A DNA stretch of 64,000 bases from assembly GCF_021730615.1 (NCBI RefSeq), contig NZ_JAJLMN010000001.1:124001-188000 (forward strand), written 5' to 3'. This document shows, piece by piece, positions 11,301 through 20,518 of the stretch (the stretch's first letter is position 1; each line of letters starts with the position of its first letter). Origin of the DNA: Lichenibacterium dinghuense. Lineage in GTDB: Bacteria > Pseudomonadota > Alphaproteobacteria > Rhizobiales > Beijerinckiaceae. Position numbers and translations under genes: made by a program. Below the pieces are notes generated by a model. It saw only the letters and a list, made by a program, of their open reading frames with translations, ran no database searches and was not told where the DNA came from.

Positions 11301-11581
11301 TCCTGATGACCACCATGGCGGCGCTGCTCGGCGGCATTCCGCTGATGCTCGGTACCGGCACGGGCTCGGAGATCCGCCAGCCGCTCGGCTACGCCATGGT
11401 GGGCGGCCTCATCGTCAGCCAGGTGCTGACGCTGTTCACCACGCCGGTGATCTACATCTACCTCGACCGCGTCTCGGAGTGGCTGGGGGGCGGCGGACTA
11501 CACAACGACAAGGTCGCGGCCGGCGAGCCGGACCTCCTGCCCCACGAACGCCCCGTGCCGCACCGCGAGGCGGCGGAGTAG
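8390..11581 (+). CDS. RND efflux transporter permease (HAE1/MdtBC type)
   Basis: This 1063-residue inner-membrane proton antiporter has the full RND length. It starts with APFIKHPIATTLLM and PLPQVDFPTIVV, as in MdtB/MdtC and AcrB, has 12 predicted membrane helices, and carries the paired proton-relay aspartates in helix 4 (VVDDAIVMLENIERH). The second half repeats the fold (PKGFFPSQDTG, then GIVKKNGIMLVDFA). The ATG at 8390 lies two bases after the adaptor stop; the frame is open far upstream, but that part is antisense or out-of-frame sequence. Likely substrates are hydrophobic drugs or bile-salt-like compounds. Only one permease is present, unlike the two-permease MdtABC system. Confidence 0.94.
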   Translation: MSGHKQSHTAAISGGISAPFIKHPIATTLLMLAVFCVGLVAFPLLPVAPLPQVDFPTIVVSANLPGGSPDTMASSVAQPLERQFAQIPGVAQLTSTSTLGSSSITIQFDLDRNIDGAANDVQAAINAANGQLPKNLPSPPTWRKVNPADSPIMLLSATSDILPLTVVDDNADTKIAQQISQITGVSQVVIGGEQKPSIRVQIDPAKLVTKGLSLEDVRTVLSNTTVNAAKGNIDGERQSFTIYANDQLLDPKGWDNTIIAYRNGGPVRVSDIGTAVPAAENMKEAAWANGKRGVFLVIFKQPGANVIDIVDHIKRELPRLQASIPAGIKLDIMSDRTQTIRASVDDVQFTLVLTIGLVVMVIFVFLRSLWATIIPSITVPLALLGAIALMWVAGYSLDNLSLMALTISVGFVVDDAIVMLENIERHLEEGLSPYEAAMKGAGEIGFTILSISISLIAVLIPLLLMSGIVGRLFREFSITLAMTILVSAFVSLTLTPMMASRFLKEHGHAEHGRLYMASERMFDAILRAYEIGLDACLRWRFATLLVFFATVALTGYLFTIIPKGFFPSQDTGLIIGQAEGSQDISFADMSRKLEQISAVVVKDPAVYSTAIATGGSGATNNARVYITLKPRDEREATAQQIIARLRPKIAQIEGAALFMQAAQDIRVGGRSSRTEFQYTLQDPNFDELNVWSPKLLDKLKTLPELRDVATDQQSAGTTLTLTIDRDQAARYGITAQLIDDTLYDAFGQRQVAQYFTQVNSYHVVLEILPELQGQVDSLNKLYLHSPITGGDVPLSALAHWTTDPTQPLAISHQGQFPAVTISFNLAPGAALSQATAAITKAQGELNLPATIQTTFQGTAQAFQQSLSTVPLLIVAALVVVYIILGILYESFIHPLTILSTLPSAGVGALAILMWFGYEFSLIALIGVILLIGIVKKNGIMLVDFAIVAERDEGLSAEAAIRKAALLRFRPILMTTMAALLGGIPLMLGTGTGSEIRQPLGYAMVGGLIVSQVLTLFTTPVIYIYLDRVSEWLGGGGLHNDKVAAGEPDLLPHERPVPHREAAE

Positions 11582-11685
11582 CGAGCGCGCGGGGCGCCCC
11601 TCGCGCCTCGCGCGTGCTTCGCCCGTCGGCTGGGATCTGGGCAGTCCGGGCCGGCGTCAGGCCAGCATTCCGGCCGATCTCCGTT

Positions 11686-12354
11686 TCACGGCTGCTTCGG
11701 CAGGTTCCTGGGCTGGAACCGCGCCGGCGCCGGGTAGGTCAGCACGCCGTCCTCGAGCCTGAAGCCCGAGCCGGGCGGCGGGGCCGGGCTCGGCGGGAGC
11801 GGCTTATCGGCCCCGCCCGCGAAGGCCGGCGCGGCGCTCGGGCGCCCCGGATGCCCGGCGATCACCGGCGCGGCGGCGGGCTGGCGCAGCGGCGGCGCCG
11901 GGATCGAGGCGCCGCGGATCGTCAGCCGCGCCGGCTCCGCGTCGAGCGAGCGAGCGGCGAAGCGCACCGTTCGACCGGTGCTGCCGGGCGAGGGCGTGAC
12001 GCTGTGCTCGGTCGGCGTGTCGACGATGTCGACGCCGTCCCAGCTCGGGCGATAGCCCGCGGGCCGGCCGGCGGCGCCCGGCGGCCACGCCATGCAGGTC
12101 GCGTAGCGCCGCGTGCACAGCGCCTCGCTGGCGAAGGACGGCGTCTTCGCTTCATATTCGGAACGGGCGTTGGCGAAGGCGGTGCGGCAGGCCGCGGGCG
12201 CGAATGTGTGCGACGCGACGCAGTTCGCCTCCGTGTCGTAGGAGGCGAAGCGGCTAGCCCCGGCCGCACGCACGCCGCCGGAGGGGAGCGCGCCGCACAG
12301 GAGCGCGACCGCCCCGGCGGTGGCGAGGTGCCGAATCAGCCGCGCTTGTCCCAC
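11686..12354 (-). CDS. Secreted DUF1190-like protein of unknown function
   Basis: This 222-residue protein has a signal peptide (about residues 1-30, with cleavage after VRA) and a conserved-looking Cys-containing core: SRFASYDTEANCVAS, CRTAFANARSEYEAK, then CTRRYATCM. This pattern resembles DUF1190/YgiB-type proteins, where such a core is followed by a low-complexity tail. The C-terminal half here is Pro/Ala-rich. The GTG start at 12354 lies inside the 3' end of holC (19-base overlap) and gives a clean signal peptide. It is the last gene of the pepA-holC transcript. The function is unknown. Confidence 0.6.
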   Translation of the reverse strand: MGQARLIRHLATAGAVALLCGALPSGGVRAAGASRFASYDTEANCVASHTFAPAACRTAFANARSEYEAKTPSFASEALCTRRYATCMAWPPGAAGRPAGYRPSWDGVDIVDTPTEHSVTPSPGSTGRTVRFAARSLDAEPARLTIRGASIPAPPLRQPAAAPVIAGHPGRPSAAPAFAGGADKPLPPSPAPPPGSGFRLEDGVLTYPAPARFQPRNLPKQP

Positions 12355-12794
12355 CGCCCGTCCTCGTTCTGCTGCCAGTAGGCTACGCCGTGCCCGGCCT
12401 TTTTCAAGTCGGCCCATTGGCGGCGCGCGCCGGCGCGCTCCTCGGCGTCGTTGCCGTCGAACAGCAGCAGGACGCGCTCGTAGGAGCCCTCGGCCAGGGC
12501 CGGCAGCACCTCCGTGCCGTCGACCATGAAGCGGACCGTGGCGCCGTTGGGGTTGTCGGTGTCGGTGGTGAGCACCACCGGCTGCAGCTCCGCGTCGCCA
12601 TCGCGCGCTGTGCCGTGGGGCAGGAAGCTCGCCTCGTCGTAGGTCCACAGCGCGGCGTCGAGGGCGTCGACCCGCTCGGGGGTCGCCGCCTGCACCACGG
12701 CGCGCCACCCGCGCTGAAGAGCCTTCTCCAGCAGCGACGGGAGCGCGCGCTGCAGCGGCCAGCGGTCGAGGTGGTAGAACCACACCTCGGTCAC
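12336..12794 (-). CDS. holC: DNA polymerase III subunit chi
   Basis: Chi links the clamp-loader complex to single-strand binding protein at the replication fork. The 152-residue protein starts with TEVWFYHL and contains LLEKALQRGWRAVVQ, LWTYDEASFLPHG and VLLLFDGND, all typical of HolC. The start is GTG, seven bases after the pepA stop. The pepA-holC operon is conserved in alphaproteobacteria and many other Proteobacteria. The small downstream gene overlaps its end. Confidence 0.92.
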   Translation of the reverse strand: MTEVWFYHLDRWPLQRALPSLLEKALQRGWRAVVQAATPERVDALDAALWTYDEASFLPHGTARDGDAELQPVVLTTDTDNPNGATVRFMVDGTEVLPALAEGSYERVLLLFDGNDAEERAGARRQWADLKKAGHGVAYWQQNEDGRWDKRG

Positions 12795-12801
12795 GGCGCC
12801 C

Positions 12802-14310
12802 TCAGCCCTCGTAGTGGTCCGCCACCAGTCGGTCGAGCAGGCGCACGCCCCAGCCCGTGCCCCAGCTCTGGTTCACGTCGTCGGTGGGCGCGCCCATGCC
12901 GGTGCCGGCGATGTCGAGGTGGGCCCAGGGGGTGTCGTTGGTGAAGCGCTGCAGGAACTGCGCCGCCGTGATCGAGCCCGCGTGACGGCCGCCGGTGTTC
13001 TTCATGTCGGCGAACTTGGAGTCGATCAGCTTGTCGTAGGCCGGGGTGAGCGGAAGGCGCCACACCTTCTCGCCCGTTGCGAGCCCCGCCACGCGAAGCC
13101 GCTCGGCGAGCTCGTCGTCGTTGGAGAACAGGCCCGCGTGCTCGCTCGCCAGCGCCACCAGGATCGCGCCCGTCAGGGTCGCGAGGTCGACCATGAAGCG
13201 CGGCTTGAAGCGCTCCTGGACGTACCAGAGCGCGTCGGCCAGCACGAGCCGCCCTTCGGCGTCCGTGTTGATGATCTCGATCGTCTGGCCCGACATGGAG
13301 GTGACGATGTCGCCCGGCCGCTGAGCCCGCCCGTCCGGCATGTTCTCGACGAGGCCGATCACCCCCACCGCGTCGACCTTGGCCTCGCGGGCCGCCAGCG
13401 CGTGCATCAGGCCCACGACGCAGGCCGCGCCCGCCATGTCGCCCTTCATGTCCTCCATGCCGGCCGCGCCCTTGATGGAGATGCCGCCCGTGTCGAAGGT
13501 GACGCCCTTGCCCACGAAGGCCACCGGCTGCGTCGCGCCGCCGGCGCCGTTCCAGCGCATCACGGCGACGCGCGACTCGTGCGCGGAGCCCTGACCCACG
13601 CCGAGCAGCGCGCCCATCTTCAGCCGCTCCAGCGCCGGGACATCGAGGATCTCGACCTCGACGCCGAGCCGCGACAGCTCGGAGGCGCGTCGCGCGAATT
13701 CGATCGGATGCAGCACGTTCGGCGGCTCGTTGACCAGCGTGCGGGCGAGTTCCACGCCGTCGGCGACGCCGGCCGCGCGGGCCGCGGCGGCCTCCGACGC
13801 GGCCACGTCGGCGACCGCGACCGTGACGGCCACGGGCTCGCGCTTCTCCTCGTCGTCCTTGCGCTTGGTCTTGTAGCGGTCGAAGCGGTAGGCGCGGAGC
13901 TGGAGCCCCTGCGCGAACTCGGCGGCCGCGCGGGCGTCGGCCTCGCGGCCCGGCAGGTCGAGGAGCACGGTCGCCCGCGCGCCGTCCCGCAGCTTGCCCA
14001 TCACGAAGCCGCCGAGCGTCACGAGCTCCGGGCCGGCCGGGGGCGTCTTCGCCTCCGTGCCGACGACGAGCAGCCGGCCGACGCCGAGCCCCGCGGGGGC
14101 GTAGAGGTCGAGCGCGGTCCTGGCCTTGCCCTTGAACTTCGCCGCCGCGGCGGCCGGCGCGATCAGCCCGGCGGCGGCCCCGAGGACGTCGGAGGCGGCG
14201 GCGCCCGGACGGAGATCGCCGCCGACGAAGACGACGAGCGTGTCGGATCCGTCCGCACCCGCCCGGGCGCCGTGGAGCGGGGTGAAAGCGATCTCTGCGA
14301 AGTCGGACAT
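12802..14310 (-). CDS. pepA: Leucyl aminopeptidase (M17)
   Basis: This cytosolic dizinc exopeptidase removes N-terminal residues from peptides; some PepA proteins also bind DNA. It has 502 residues. The metal and active-site motifs [14 protein letters not shown] and [14 protein letters not shown] are intact in the C-terminal catalytic domain (about 185-490), after the N-terminal macro-like domain. The start [12 protein letters not shown] matches the family; an upstream in-frame ATG would add about 40 Pro/Arg-rich residues and is unlikely. It is divergent from lptF, as is usual in this order. Confidence 0.95.
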   Translation of the reverse strand: MSDFAEIAFTPLHGARAGADGSDTLVVFVGGDLRPGAAASDVLGAAAGLIAPAAAAAKFKGKARTALDLYAPAGLGVGRLLVVGTEAKTPPAGPELVTLGGFVMGKLRDGARATVLLDLPGREADARAAAEFAQGLQLRAYRFDRYKTKRKDDEEKREPVAVTVAVADVAASEAAAARAAGVADGVELARTLVNEPPNVLHPIEFARRASELSRLGVEVEILDVPALERLKMGALLGVGQGSAHESRVAVMRWNGAGGATQPVAFVGKGVTFDTGGISIKGAAGMEDMKGDMAGAACVVGLMHALAAREAKVDAVGVIGLVENMPDGRAQRPGDIVTSMSGQTIEIINTDAEGRLVLADALWYVQERFKPRFMVDLATLTGAILVALASEHAGLFSNDDELAERLRVAGLATGEKVWRLPLTPAYDKLIDSKFADMKNTGGRHAGSITAAQFLQRFTNDTPWAHLDIAGTGMGAPTDDVNQSWGTGWGVRLLDRLVADHYEG

Positions 14311-14615
14311 CGGGAGCTCGTCGGGTCGGGGAGCCGGTCTGGCGTGTCCCCGATACATACCGGTTCCCCCTGTCGAACCAAGGGGTGCGGCTTCGGCGCT
14401 CCCCCGTTTCGCCCCCGATTTTCGCCCCAAAATGACCGCTCCGACCCGTTAGGAGTGATCTCGCCGCAACGGCCCTGGGCCAAATCGGCGGGTCCGCCGC
14501 CGCGGCCCGCGGCGCGGCTTGCGCCGCCGGCGCCCCCCTTCTACCCCTGACGGTGGAGCGTCGGGGGACCGTTCCCGAGCGGGCTCATCCCGAGTCCGAG
14601 CATGACCGGAGCAGC
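14311..14615. other. Divergent promoter region between pepA and lptF
   Basis: This gap separates two divergent operons and must hold both promoters. It is extremely GC-rich, with several short GC-only inverted repeats, and I see no convincing -35/-10 pair, no small gene and no RNA element. lptF may have a leader of over 50 bases. Confidence 0.4.
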
Positions 14616-15752
14616 ATGTCGCTCGTCGAGGCCTACATCTTCCGCATCGTGCGATCGTCCTTCCTCGTGGCGCTCGGTGTGCTGACGGCCGTGATCTGGA
14701 TCACGCAGGCGCTGAAGGAATTCGACCTGCTCACCACCAAGGGCCAGTCGCTGCTGGTGTTCCTGGGCGTGACCGCGCTGGGCATCCCGGCGCTGATCAC
14801 CGTGATCGCGCCCATCGCGCTGTTCATCGCGGTGCTCTACACCTTGAACAAGCTCAACGGCGACAGCGAGCTCATCGTGATGAGCGCCGCCGGCCTGTCG
14901 CCGGTGCGGCTGCTGAGGCCCTTCGTCCTGCTCACCGTGCTGGTGACGCTGATGGTGGGCGCGATGTCGCTCTACCTCATGCCGTGGAGCTTCCGCGAGC
15001 TGCGCGACCTCGTGATGAAGATCCGCGCGGACTTCATCACCCACGTGGTGCGCGAGGGCACCTTCACGACGCTCGACCAGGGCTTCATCTTCCACTACCG
15101 CGAGCGCGGGCGGGACGGCTCGCTGCACGGCATCCTCATGGAGGACCGCCGCGACCCGAACCACATCTCGTCCTACGTCGCGGACAGCGGCCAGACCTGG
15201 TCCAACGACGACAACAACTACCTCGTGCTGAACGACGGCTCGATCCAGCGCCACCAGCCGGGCAGCCGCGACGCCGCCATCGTGGCCTTCCAGCGCTACG
15301 CGCTCGACCTCGCGCAGTTCGGCTCCGAGGGCGAGGGCGCCCCGCTGCGGCCGCGCGAGCGCTCCACGCGCGAGCTGCTGCACCCGGACATGAAGGATCC
15401 GACGGTGAAGTTCCAGGAGGGCCGCTACCGGTCGGAGCTGCACGATCGCTTCTCGGGTCCGCTCTACGCGCTGGCTTTCGGCCTCATCGCCTTCGCGGCG
15501 CTGTCGCAGCCCCGCACCACGCGCTCCGGCAACTGGCGCGCCATGGTGGGCGCCGTGGTGGCGGTGGCGGCCGTGCGCGGGGCCGGCTTCGCGGCCTCGG
15601 GCTTCGTGGCGAAATCCGCCGCCTGGGTGCCGGCCGACTACGCGGTGCCGGCGGTCGGCCTCCTCGGGGCGCTGCTCTACATCTTCGCGCCGCGCATCGG
15701 GCTGCCGCGGCGGCGCGAGCCGCTGCGCATGCCCGTGCCCCAGGCCGCGTGA
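14616..15752 (+). CDS. lptF: LPS export ABC permease LptF
   Basis: LptF and LptG form the membrane part of the LptB2FG transporter that extracts lipopolysaccharide from the inner membrane. The 378-residue protein has the YjgP/YjgQ layout: three N-terminal membrane helices (starting MSLVEAYIFRIVRSSFL), a periplasmic jellyroll domain (about 130-265) and three C-terminal helices. The ATG at 14616 fits the family; the frame is open about 20 codons upstream without a better start. It is followed seven bases later by lptG, then by lptD, so the whole export path sits in one operon. Confidence 0.94.
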   Translation: MSLVEAYIFRIVRSSFLVALGVLTAVIWITQALKEFDLLTTKGQSLLVFLGVTALGIPALITVIAPIALFIAVLYTLNKLNGDSELIVMSAAGLSPVRLLRPFVLLTVLVTLMVGAMSLYLMPWSFRELRDLVMKIRADFITHVVREGTFTTLDQGFIFHYRERGRDGSLHGILMEDRRDPNHISSYVADSGQTWSNDDNNYLVLNDGSIQRHQPGSRDAAIVAFQRYALDLAQFGSEGEGAPLRPRERSTRELLHPDMKDPTVKFQEGRYRSELHDRFSGPLYALAFGLIAFAALSQPRTTRSGNWRAMVGAVVAVAAVRGAGFAASGFVAKSAAWVPADYAVPAVGLLGALLYIFAPRIGLPRRREPLRMPVPQAA

Positions 15753-15759
15753 GGGCGCC

Positions 15760-16845
15760 GTGGTCGGCCGCACCTTCGCCTTCTACCTCGCGCGGAACTT
15801 CGCCAAGTCCATCCTGATGGTCTTCGGGCTGCTGTTCGCCATCATCTACCTGTCGGACTTCGTCGAACTGCTGCGCCGCTCGGGCGACGCCAAGGGCGCC
15901 ACCACGCCCGGCGTGGCCTTCCTGTCGCTGCTGCGCGTGCCCACCATCACCGAGCAGATCTTCCCCTTCTCGGTGCTGTTCGGCGCCATGTTCGCCTTCC
16001 TCAACCTCACGCGGAAGCTGGAGCTCGTGGTGGCGCGCGCCGCCGGCCTGTCGGTGTGGCAGTTCATCCTGCCGCCGCTCGGCGTGGCGCTGCTGCTCGG
16101 GGTCGTCACCACGACGGTCTACAACCCCGTCGCCGCGGTCTCGAAGCAGCGGGCCGAGCGGCTCGAGACCCGCATGTTCGGCAAGACCGGCTCGGAACAG
16201 GTCGACACGGCCTTCTGGCTCCAGCAGGACGGCATCGACGGGCAGACCATCCTGCGCGCCGACCGGGCCAGCGACGGCGGCTCCGTCCTCAGCGGCATCA
16301 CGGCCTTCGTCTACGACCGGGACGGCTCCTTCATGGAGCGCGTCGAGGCCGAGCACGGCGAGTTGCACGAGGGCTATTGGGCGCTCGACGACGCCCGCGT
16401 GCTGGCGCCGGGCGAGGCCCCGCGCGAGGTGGCGACCGAACTCATCGCCACCAACATCACGCCCGAACAGGTGCAGCAGAAGTTCACGGCGCCCGATTCG
16501 GTGCCGTTCTGGCGCCTGCCGGAGATCCGCGACGCCACCGAGAAGGCCGGGCTGAACGCCACCGGCTACGAGTTGCAATACCAGAAGCTGCTGGCGCGCC
16601 CGCTGTTGTTCATGGCGATGATCCTCGTGGCCGCTGCGTTTTCCTTAAGATTCTTCCGCTTTGGTGGGATCGCCCGCATGGTGGCGGGTGGAGTGGCGGC
16701 GGGCTTCGTGCTCTACGTCGCGACGAAGCTCGTCGGCGATCTCGGCGGTGCGGGCCTGTTGAGTGCTCCCGTGGCGGCGTGGTCCCCCGCCGTCGTGGGC
16801 AGCATGCTGGGCTCGCTCGCTCTGTTGTATCAGGAGGATGGCTGA
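15760..16845 (+). CDS. lptG: LPS export ABC permease LptG
   Basis: This is the partner of LptF in LPS extraction. It has 361 residues with the same fold: N-terminal helices (starting VGRTFAFYLARNFAKSI), a periplasmic jellyroll (about 105-265) and C-terminal helices around MAMILVAAAFSLRFFRFGG. The start is GTG. Its stop overlaps the lptD start as TGATG, suggesting coupled translation of the inner- and outer-membrane parts of the Lpt machine. Confidence 0.94.
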   Translation: MVGRTFAFYLARNFAKSILMVFGLLFAIIYLSDFVELLRRSGDAKGATTPGVAFLSLLRVPTITEQIFPFSVLFGAMFAFLNLTRKLELVVARAAGLSVWQFILPPLGVALLLGVVTTTVYNPVAAVSKQRAERLETRMFGKTGSEQVDTAFWLQQDGIDGQTILRADRASDGGSVLSGITAFVYDRDGSFMERVEAEHGELHEGYWALDDARVLAPGEAPREVATELIATNITPEQVQQKFTAPDSVPFWRLPEIRDATEKAGLNATGYELQYQKLLARPLLFMAMILVAAAFSLRFFRFGGIARMVAGGVAAGFVLYVATKLVGDLGGAGLLSAPVAAWSPAVVGSMLGSLALLYQEDG

Positions 16846-19493
16846 TGGGGCGGCGTACTGGCCCCGACGTGTGTGAAGCCGTCTCGTCCCGGACCGCGTC
16901 GACCGACAACCACATCGCGACCGCGCGCCACCGCGGCGCGGCGCGGGCCTGTGCCTGCGTGCTCCTGGCGCTGAGCGCCTTCTCGGCCGGATCCGCCGCG
17001 GCGCAGACCAAGCCGGCCGTGCCGGCCGCCGCGCCCGCGGCGGCCCCCGAGGCCAAGAAGGACCGGCTTCTCGTCGAGGCGAAGCAGCTTGTCTACAACC
17101 GCGACACCAACGTGGTGTCGGCGGACGGCAACGTGCAGCTCTACTACCAGGGCCGCGTGCTGGAGGCCGACAAGGTCATCTACGACCGCAACGCCAACCG
17201 CGTCTTCGCGACCGGCCACGCCAAGCTCACGGAGGCCGACGGCACCTCGACCTACAGCGACAAGTTCGAGCTGACCGACGACTTCAAGTCGGGCTTCGTC
17301 GACAGCCTGTCGACGATCACCAAGGACAAGACCTTCTTCACCTCGCCGCGCGCCGAGCGCACCGAGGGCGAGACCACGACCTTCGAGAAGGGCACCTACA
17401 CGGCCTGCGCGCCCTGCGCGGCCCATCCCGAGCGGCCGCCGCTCTGGCAGGTCAAGGCGATGAAGATCGTCCACAAGACCGACGAGCAGATGATCTACTT
17501 CGAGGACGCGACCCTCGAACTCTACGGCGTGCCGATCGCCTACGTCCCCTATTTCTCGACGCCCGACCCGACCGTCACGCGCAAGACCGGCTTCCTGACG
17601 CCGCACTACGTCACCCAGACCAACCTCGGGGTGGGCGTGGCGCAGCCGTTCTTCTGGAACCTCGCGCCGAACTACGACCTCACCCTCACGCCGACCGTGC
17701 TGTCCGAGCAGGGCTTCTTCGGCGAGGTGGAATGGCGGCATCGCCTCGACTCGGGGTCGTATTCGGTGCTCGCCACGGGCATCGACCAGCTCGACCCTGG
17801 CAAGTTCAACAAGCCCCCCTTCGGCACGGGCGACCGCGACTTCCGCGGCTCGATCGAGTCGACCGGCAAGTTCTTCATCAACCCGAGCTGGAAGTACGGC
17901 TGGGACATCGCGGCGTTCTCGGACAAATACTACGTCCAGGACTATAACATCCGCTCGTCCAGCCTGGGCACGGACTACATCAAGGAGTCGATCTCGACCG
18001 CCTACCTGACCGGCCAGGGCGATCGCAGCTACTTCAACCTGCAGGGCTACCGCATCGTCGGCCTGTCGCAGTTCGACTTCAACAAGCAGCAGCCGCTCGT
18101 GCTGCCGACGGTGGACTACAACCGCACGTTCGCGCTCGACCCGGCCCTCACGGCCGGCATCGGCGGCGAGGTGAAGGTCGACTCCAACCTCACCAGCCTG
18201 TCGCGCAGCGCCGCAGCCTACCAGGCGGCCGGCACGCGGCTGCTCGACTCCGCCTTCTCGCTCTACGACGTGTGCCCCAGCACGACCGGCAACACGCTGG
18301 CGCCGGGCTTCAAGCCGCCGAGCTGCTTCCTGCGCGGGATCGCGGGCGATTACTCGCGCGAGACGGCCCAGGTCAGCTACCAGAACAAGTACATCGACCC
18401 GATCGGCGAGGTGTGGAAGCCCTTCGCCTTCGTGCGGGCCGACGGCAAGTGGCTGAACCTCAACGAGTCGAACGCCTACACGTTCACCAGCGCCTCGGGC
18501 CAGTCGACCATCTCCAACGCCGACCAGGCCAACTTCTTCGGCGCCCACAACGAGGAGCTGAGCGGCGACGTCGTGCCGGGCGTCGGGCTCGAATATCGCT
18601 ACCCCTTCCTGTTCGCGTCCAGCATCGCCAACCAGGTCATCGAGCCCATCGGCCAGATCATCGTCCGGCCCGACGTGGCCCGCGTGGGGAAGACGCCCAA
18701 CGAGGACGCGCAGAGCCTCGTCTTCGACGACACGACGCTGTTCGAGTGGAACAAGTACTCCGGCTACGACCGCGTCGAGGGCGGCACGCGCGCCAACGCG
18801 GGCGTGCAATACACGGCGACCTTCCCGACCGGCGGCTACGTCAGCGCGCTGTTCGGCCAGTCCTACGCGCTGGCAGGCCAGAATTCCTATTCCATGGCCG
18901 ACATCTCCAACGTCGGCCTGCAGTCGGGGCTGGAGACGGACCGCTCGGACTACGTGAGCCGGCTGCTCGTCGCGCCCACCTCCAACTTCTCCGTGGAGGC
19001 CAAGGGGCGGTTCGATTCGAAGACCTTCGACCCGAAGGCCATCGACCTCATCGCGACGGCGAGGTTCCTGGGCACCACCACCAACGTGCAATACGCCAAC
19101 TACGCGGCCCAGCCGCTGATCGGCTACGTGCACGACCGCTCCGGCATCCTGCTCAACGAGCGCTTCGACTTCCTGGATCACTACTACGTGAACGGGTCCG
19201 CTACGCTGGAGCTGAACCCCTACAAGTTCGACACGGCGACGCTGCAGTACGACCTCAAGACCGGGCATCCGCAATTCGCTGTGCTCGGCGCGGGCTTCGG
19301 CTACATGGACGACTGCACGACCCTGAGCGTGAACTACTCCCGCTCGTACACCGACTCCATCGCGGGCGGGAACAACAACCAGAATGTCAACCAGACGGTG
19401 CTGGTCTCGCTGAACCTCCGCACCCTCGCGGACATCAAGCTGAACCAGGGCCTCGGCGCGACCTCCACGGTGCAGGACGGCGTGTTCAAATAA
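16845..19493 (+). CDS. lptD: LPS-assembly protein LptD
   Basis: LptD is the outer-membrane beta barrel that, with LptE, inserts LPS into the outer leaflet. The 882-residue protein has a long N-terminal leader (signal region about residues 30-55, ending SAAAQ), an OstA/LptA-like jellyroll (about 70-200; QLVYNRDTNVVSADGNVQLY) and a C-terminal barrel to residue 882. YTACAPCAAHP and the YGVPIAYVPYF segment are typical of alphaproteobacterial LptD. Cysteines are present in the N-domain and later in the barrel (CPSTTG, CFLRG, DDCTTL), consistent with disulfide-dependent maturation and a role for LptM. The start ATG overlaps the lptG stop. Confidence 0.94.
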   Translation: MGRRTGPDVCEAVSSRTASTDNHIATARHRGAARACACVLLALSAFSAGSAAAQTKPAVPAAAPAAAPEAKKDRLLVEAKQLVYNRDTNVVSADGNVQLYYQGRVLEADKVIYDRNANRVFATGHAKLTEADGTSTYSDKFELTDDFKSGFVDSLSTITKDKTFFTSPRAERTEGETTTFEKGTYTACAPCAAHPERPPLWQVKAMKIVHKTDEQMIYFEDATLELYGVPIAYVPYFSTPDPTVTRKTGFLTPHYVTQTNLGVGVAQPFFWNLAPNYDLTLTPTVLSEQGFFGEVEWRHRLDSGSYSVLATGIDQLDPGKFNKPPFGTGDRDFRGSIESTGKFFINPSWKYGWDIAAFSDKYYVQDYNIRSSSLGTDYIKESISTAYLTGQGDRSYFNLQGYRIVGLSQFDFNKQQPLVLPTVDYNRTFALDPALTAGIGGEVKVDSNLTSLSRSAAAYQAAGTRLLDSAFSLYDVCPSTTGNTLAPGFKPPSCFLRGIAGDYSRETAQVSYQNKYIDPIGEVWKPFAFVRADGKWLNLNESNAYTFTSASGQSTISNADQANFFGAHNEELSGDVVPGVGLEYRYPFLFASSIANQVIEPIGQIIVRPDVARVGKTPNEDAQSLVFDDTTLFEWNKYSGYDRVEGGTRANAGVQYTATFPTGGYVSALFGQSYALAGQNSYSMADISNVGLQSGLETDRSDYVSRLLVAPTSNFSVEAKGRFDSKTFDPKAIDLIATARFLGTTTNVQYANYAAQPLIGYVHDRSGILLNERFDFLDHYYVNGSATLELNPYKFDTATLQYDLKTGHPQFAVLGAGFGYMDDCTTLSVNYSRSYTDSIAGGNNNQNVNQTVLVSLNLRTLADIKLNQGLGATSTVQDGVFK

Positions 19494-19560
19494 TCGCCAC
19501 GCTTTTTGTTATGAACGGAACGGAAGACCGGATCACCCCCACCTCCTCCTGGACCGCCTC

Positions 19561-20481
19561 GTGAAGCTTCGCTCCCTCCTCGACTCCCGGGCGGCCCGCG
19601 TCGCCGTCGTCGCGCTGACCGCGGCGGGCGCCCTCTCGGCATCCGTGCCGGCGTCCGCCCAATCGGTCGTGACGGCGGTCAACGGCGACCCGATCACCAG
19701 CTTCGACGTCGCCGAATACGAGAAGATCCTGCGGCTCGAGCGCAAGCCCGCCTCGTCGGCCGACGCGCTTGAGGCCGTGGTGGGCGATCGCCTCCGCTAC
19801 GACGAGGCGCGCCACTGGGGCATCGACTCCAGCGATTCCGACCTCAGCCAGCAGCTGCAGAAGGTGGCCGCCTCGGTGAAGATGGACGTGTCGACCTTCA
19901 CCCAGGCGTCCGCCAAGGCCAAGATCGACATCGACACCATCCGGGCGCATCTCCGCTCGATCGCCGCCTGGGACAACCTCGTGCGCGCCCGCAACAAGGG
20001 CGTCGGCGCGACCGAGGAGGAGATCAACGCCGCCATCGCCAAGGGCGGGTCCGACAAGGTGACGAGCTACCGCCTCCAGCAGATCGTCTTCGTCGTGCCC
20101 GTCAACCCGTCGCCGGCCGTGCTGCAGGCGCGCATGGACGCCGCCAAGGCGCTTCGCAACCGCTTCGACGGCTGCGGCAATGGCCTGCAGCTCGCCCGCC
20201 AGCTCCCCGACGTCGCCGTGAAGGAGCCGATGACGCGCAACTCGGACTCGTTCGGCCCGGCGCTGCGCAAGGTGCTGGCCGAGACCCAGAAGGGTATGCT
20301 CACCATGCCGGACAGGACCACCAACGGCATCGAGATGCTCGCCATCTGCGACAAGAACGACGGCGACAGCAGCACGCTGCACGACCAGGTGCAGAAGGAC
20401 ATCATCGCCAGCAAGCTGGCCGGCGTGTCGGCGCAGATGTACAAGGACCTGCGCAAGACGGCGGTGGTCAGCAAGGACTGA
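19561..20481 (+). CDS. surA: SurA-like periplasmic chaperone
   Basis: This 306-residue secreted protein has a signal peptide (about residues 1-34, ending PASAQ), then [20 protein letters not shown], the start of a SurA N-terminal chaperone domain. A short region around [11 protein letters not shown] may be a degenerate parvulin-like domain; it is much shorter than the two parvulin domains of E. coli SurA. It lies directly after lptD, whose barrel is a known SurA client. The start is GTG. The usual next gene, pdxA, is absent, and rsmA follows. Confidence 0.85.
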   Translation: MKLRSLLDSRAARVAVVALTAAGALSASVPASAQSVVTAVNGDPITSFDVAEYEKILRLERKPASSADALEAVVGDRLRYDEARHWGIDSSDSDLSQQLQKVAASVKMDVSTFTQASAKAKIDIDTIRAHLRSIAAWDNLVRARNKGVGATEEEINAAIAKGGSDKVTSYRLQQIVFVVPVNPSPAVLQARMDAAKALRNRFDGCGNGLQLARQLPDVAVKEPMTRNSDSFGPALRKVLAETQKGMLTMPDRTTNGIEMLAICDKNDGDSSTLHDQVQKDIIASKLAGVSAQMYKDLRKTAVVSKD

Positions 20482-20518
20482 GCCCGCACCGGCGCACCAC
20501 CCCGAACCCGGACGCGCC

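Noticed and set aside
16830-19274. A long minus-strand open frame, antisense to lptD
   Set aside because: Low-complexity Val/Arg/Gly composition and no motif; lptD is clear on the plus strand.
20075-20180. Full parvulin (PPIase) domain in the SurA-like protein
   Set aside because: The region is too short and lacks the conserved residues; only a degenerate trace is possible.
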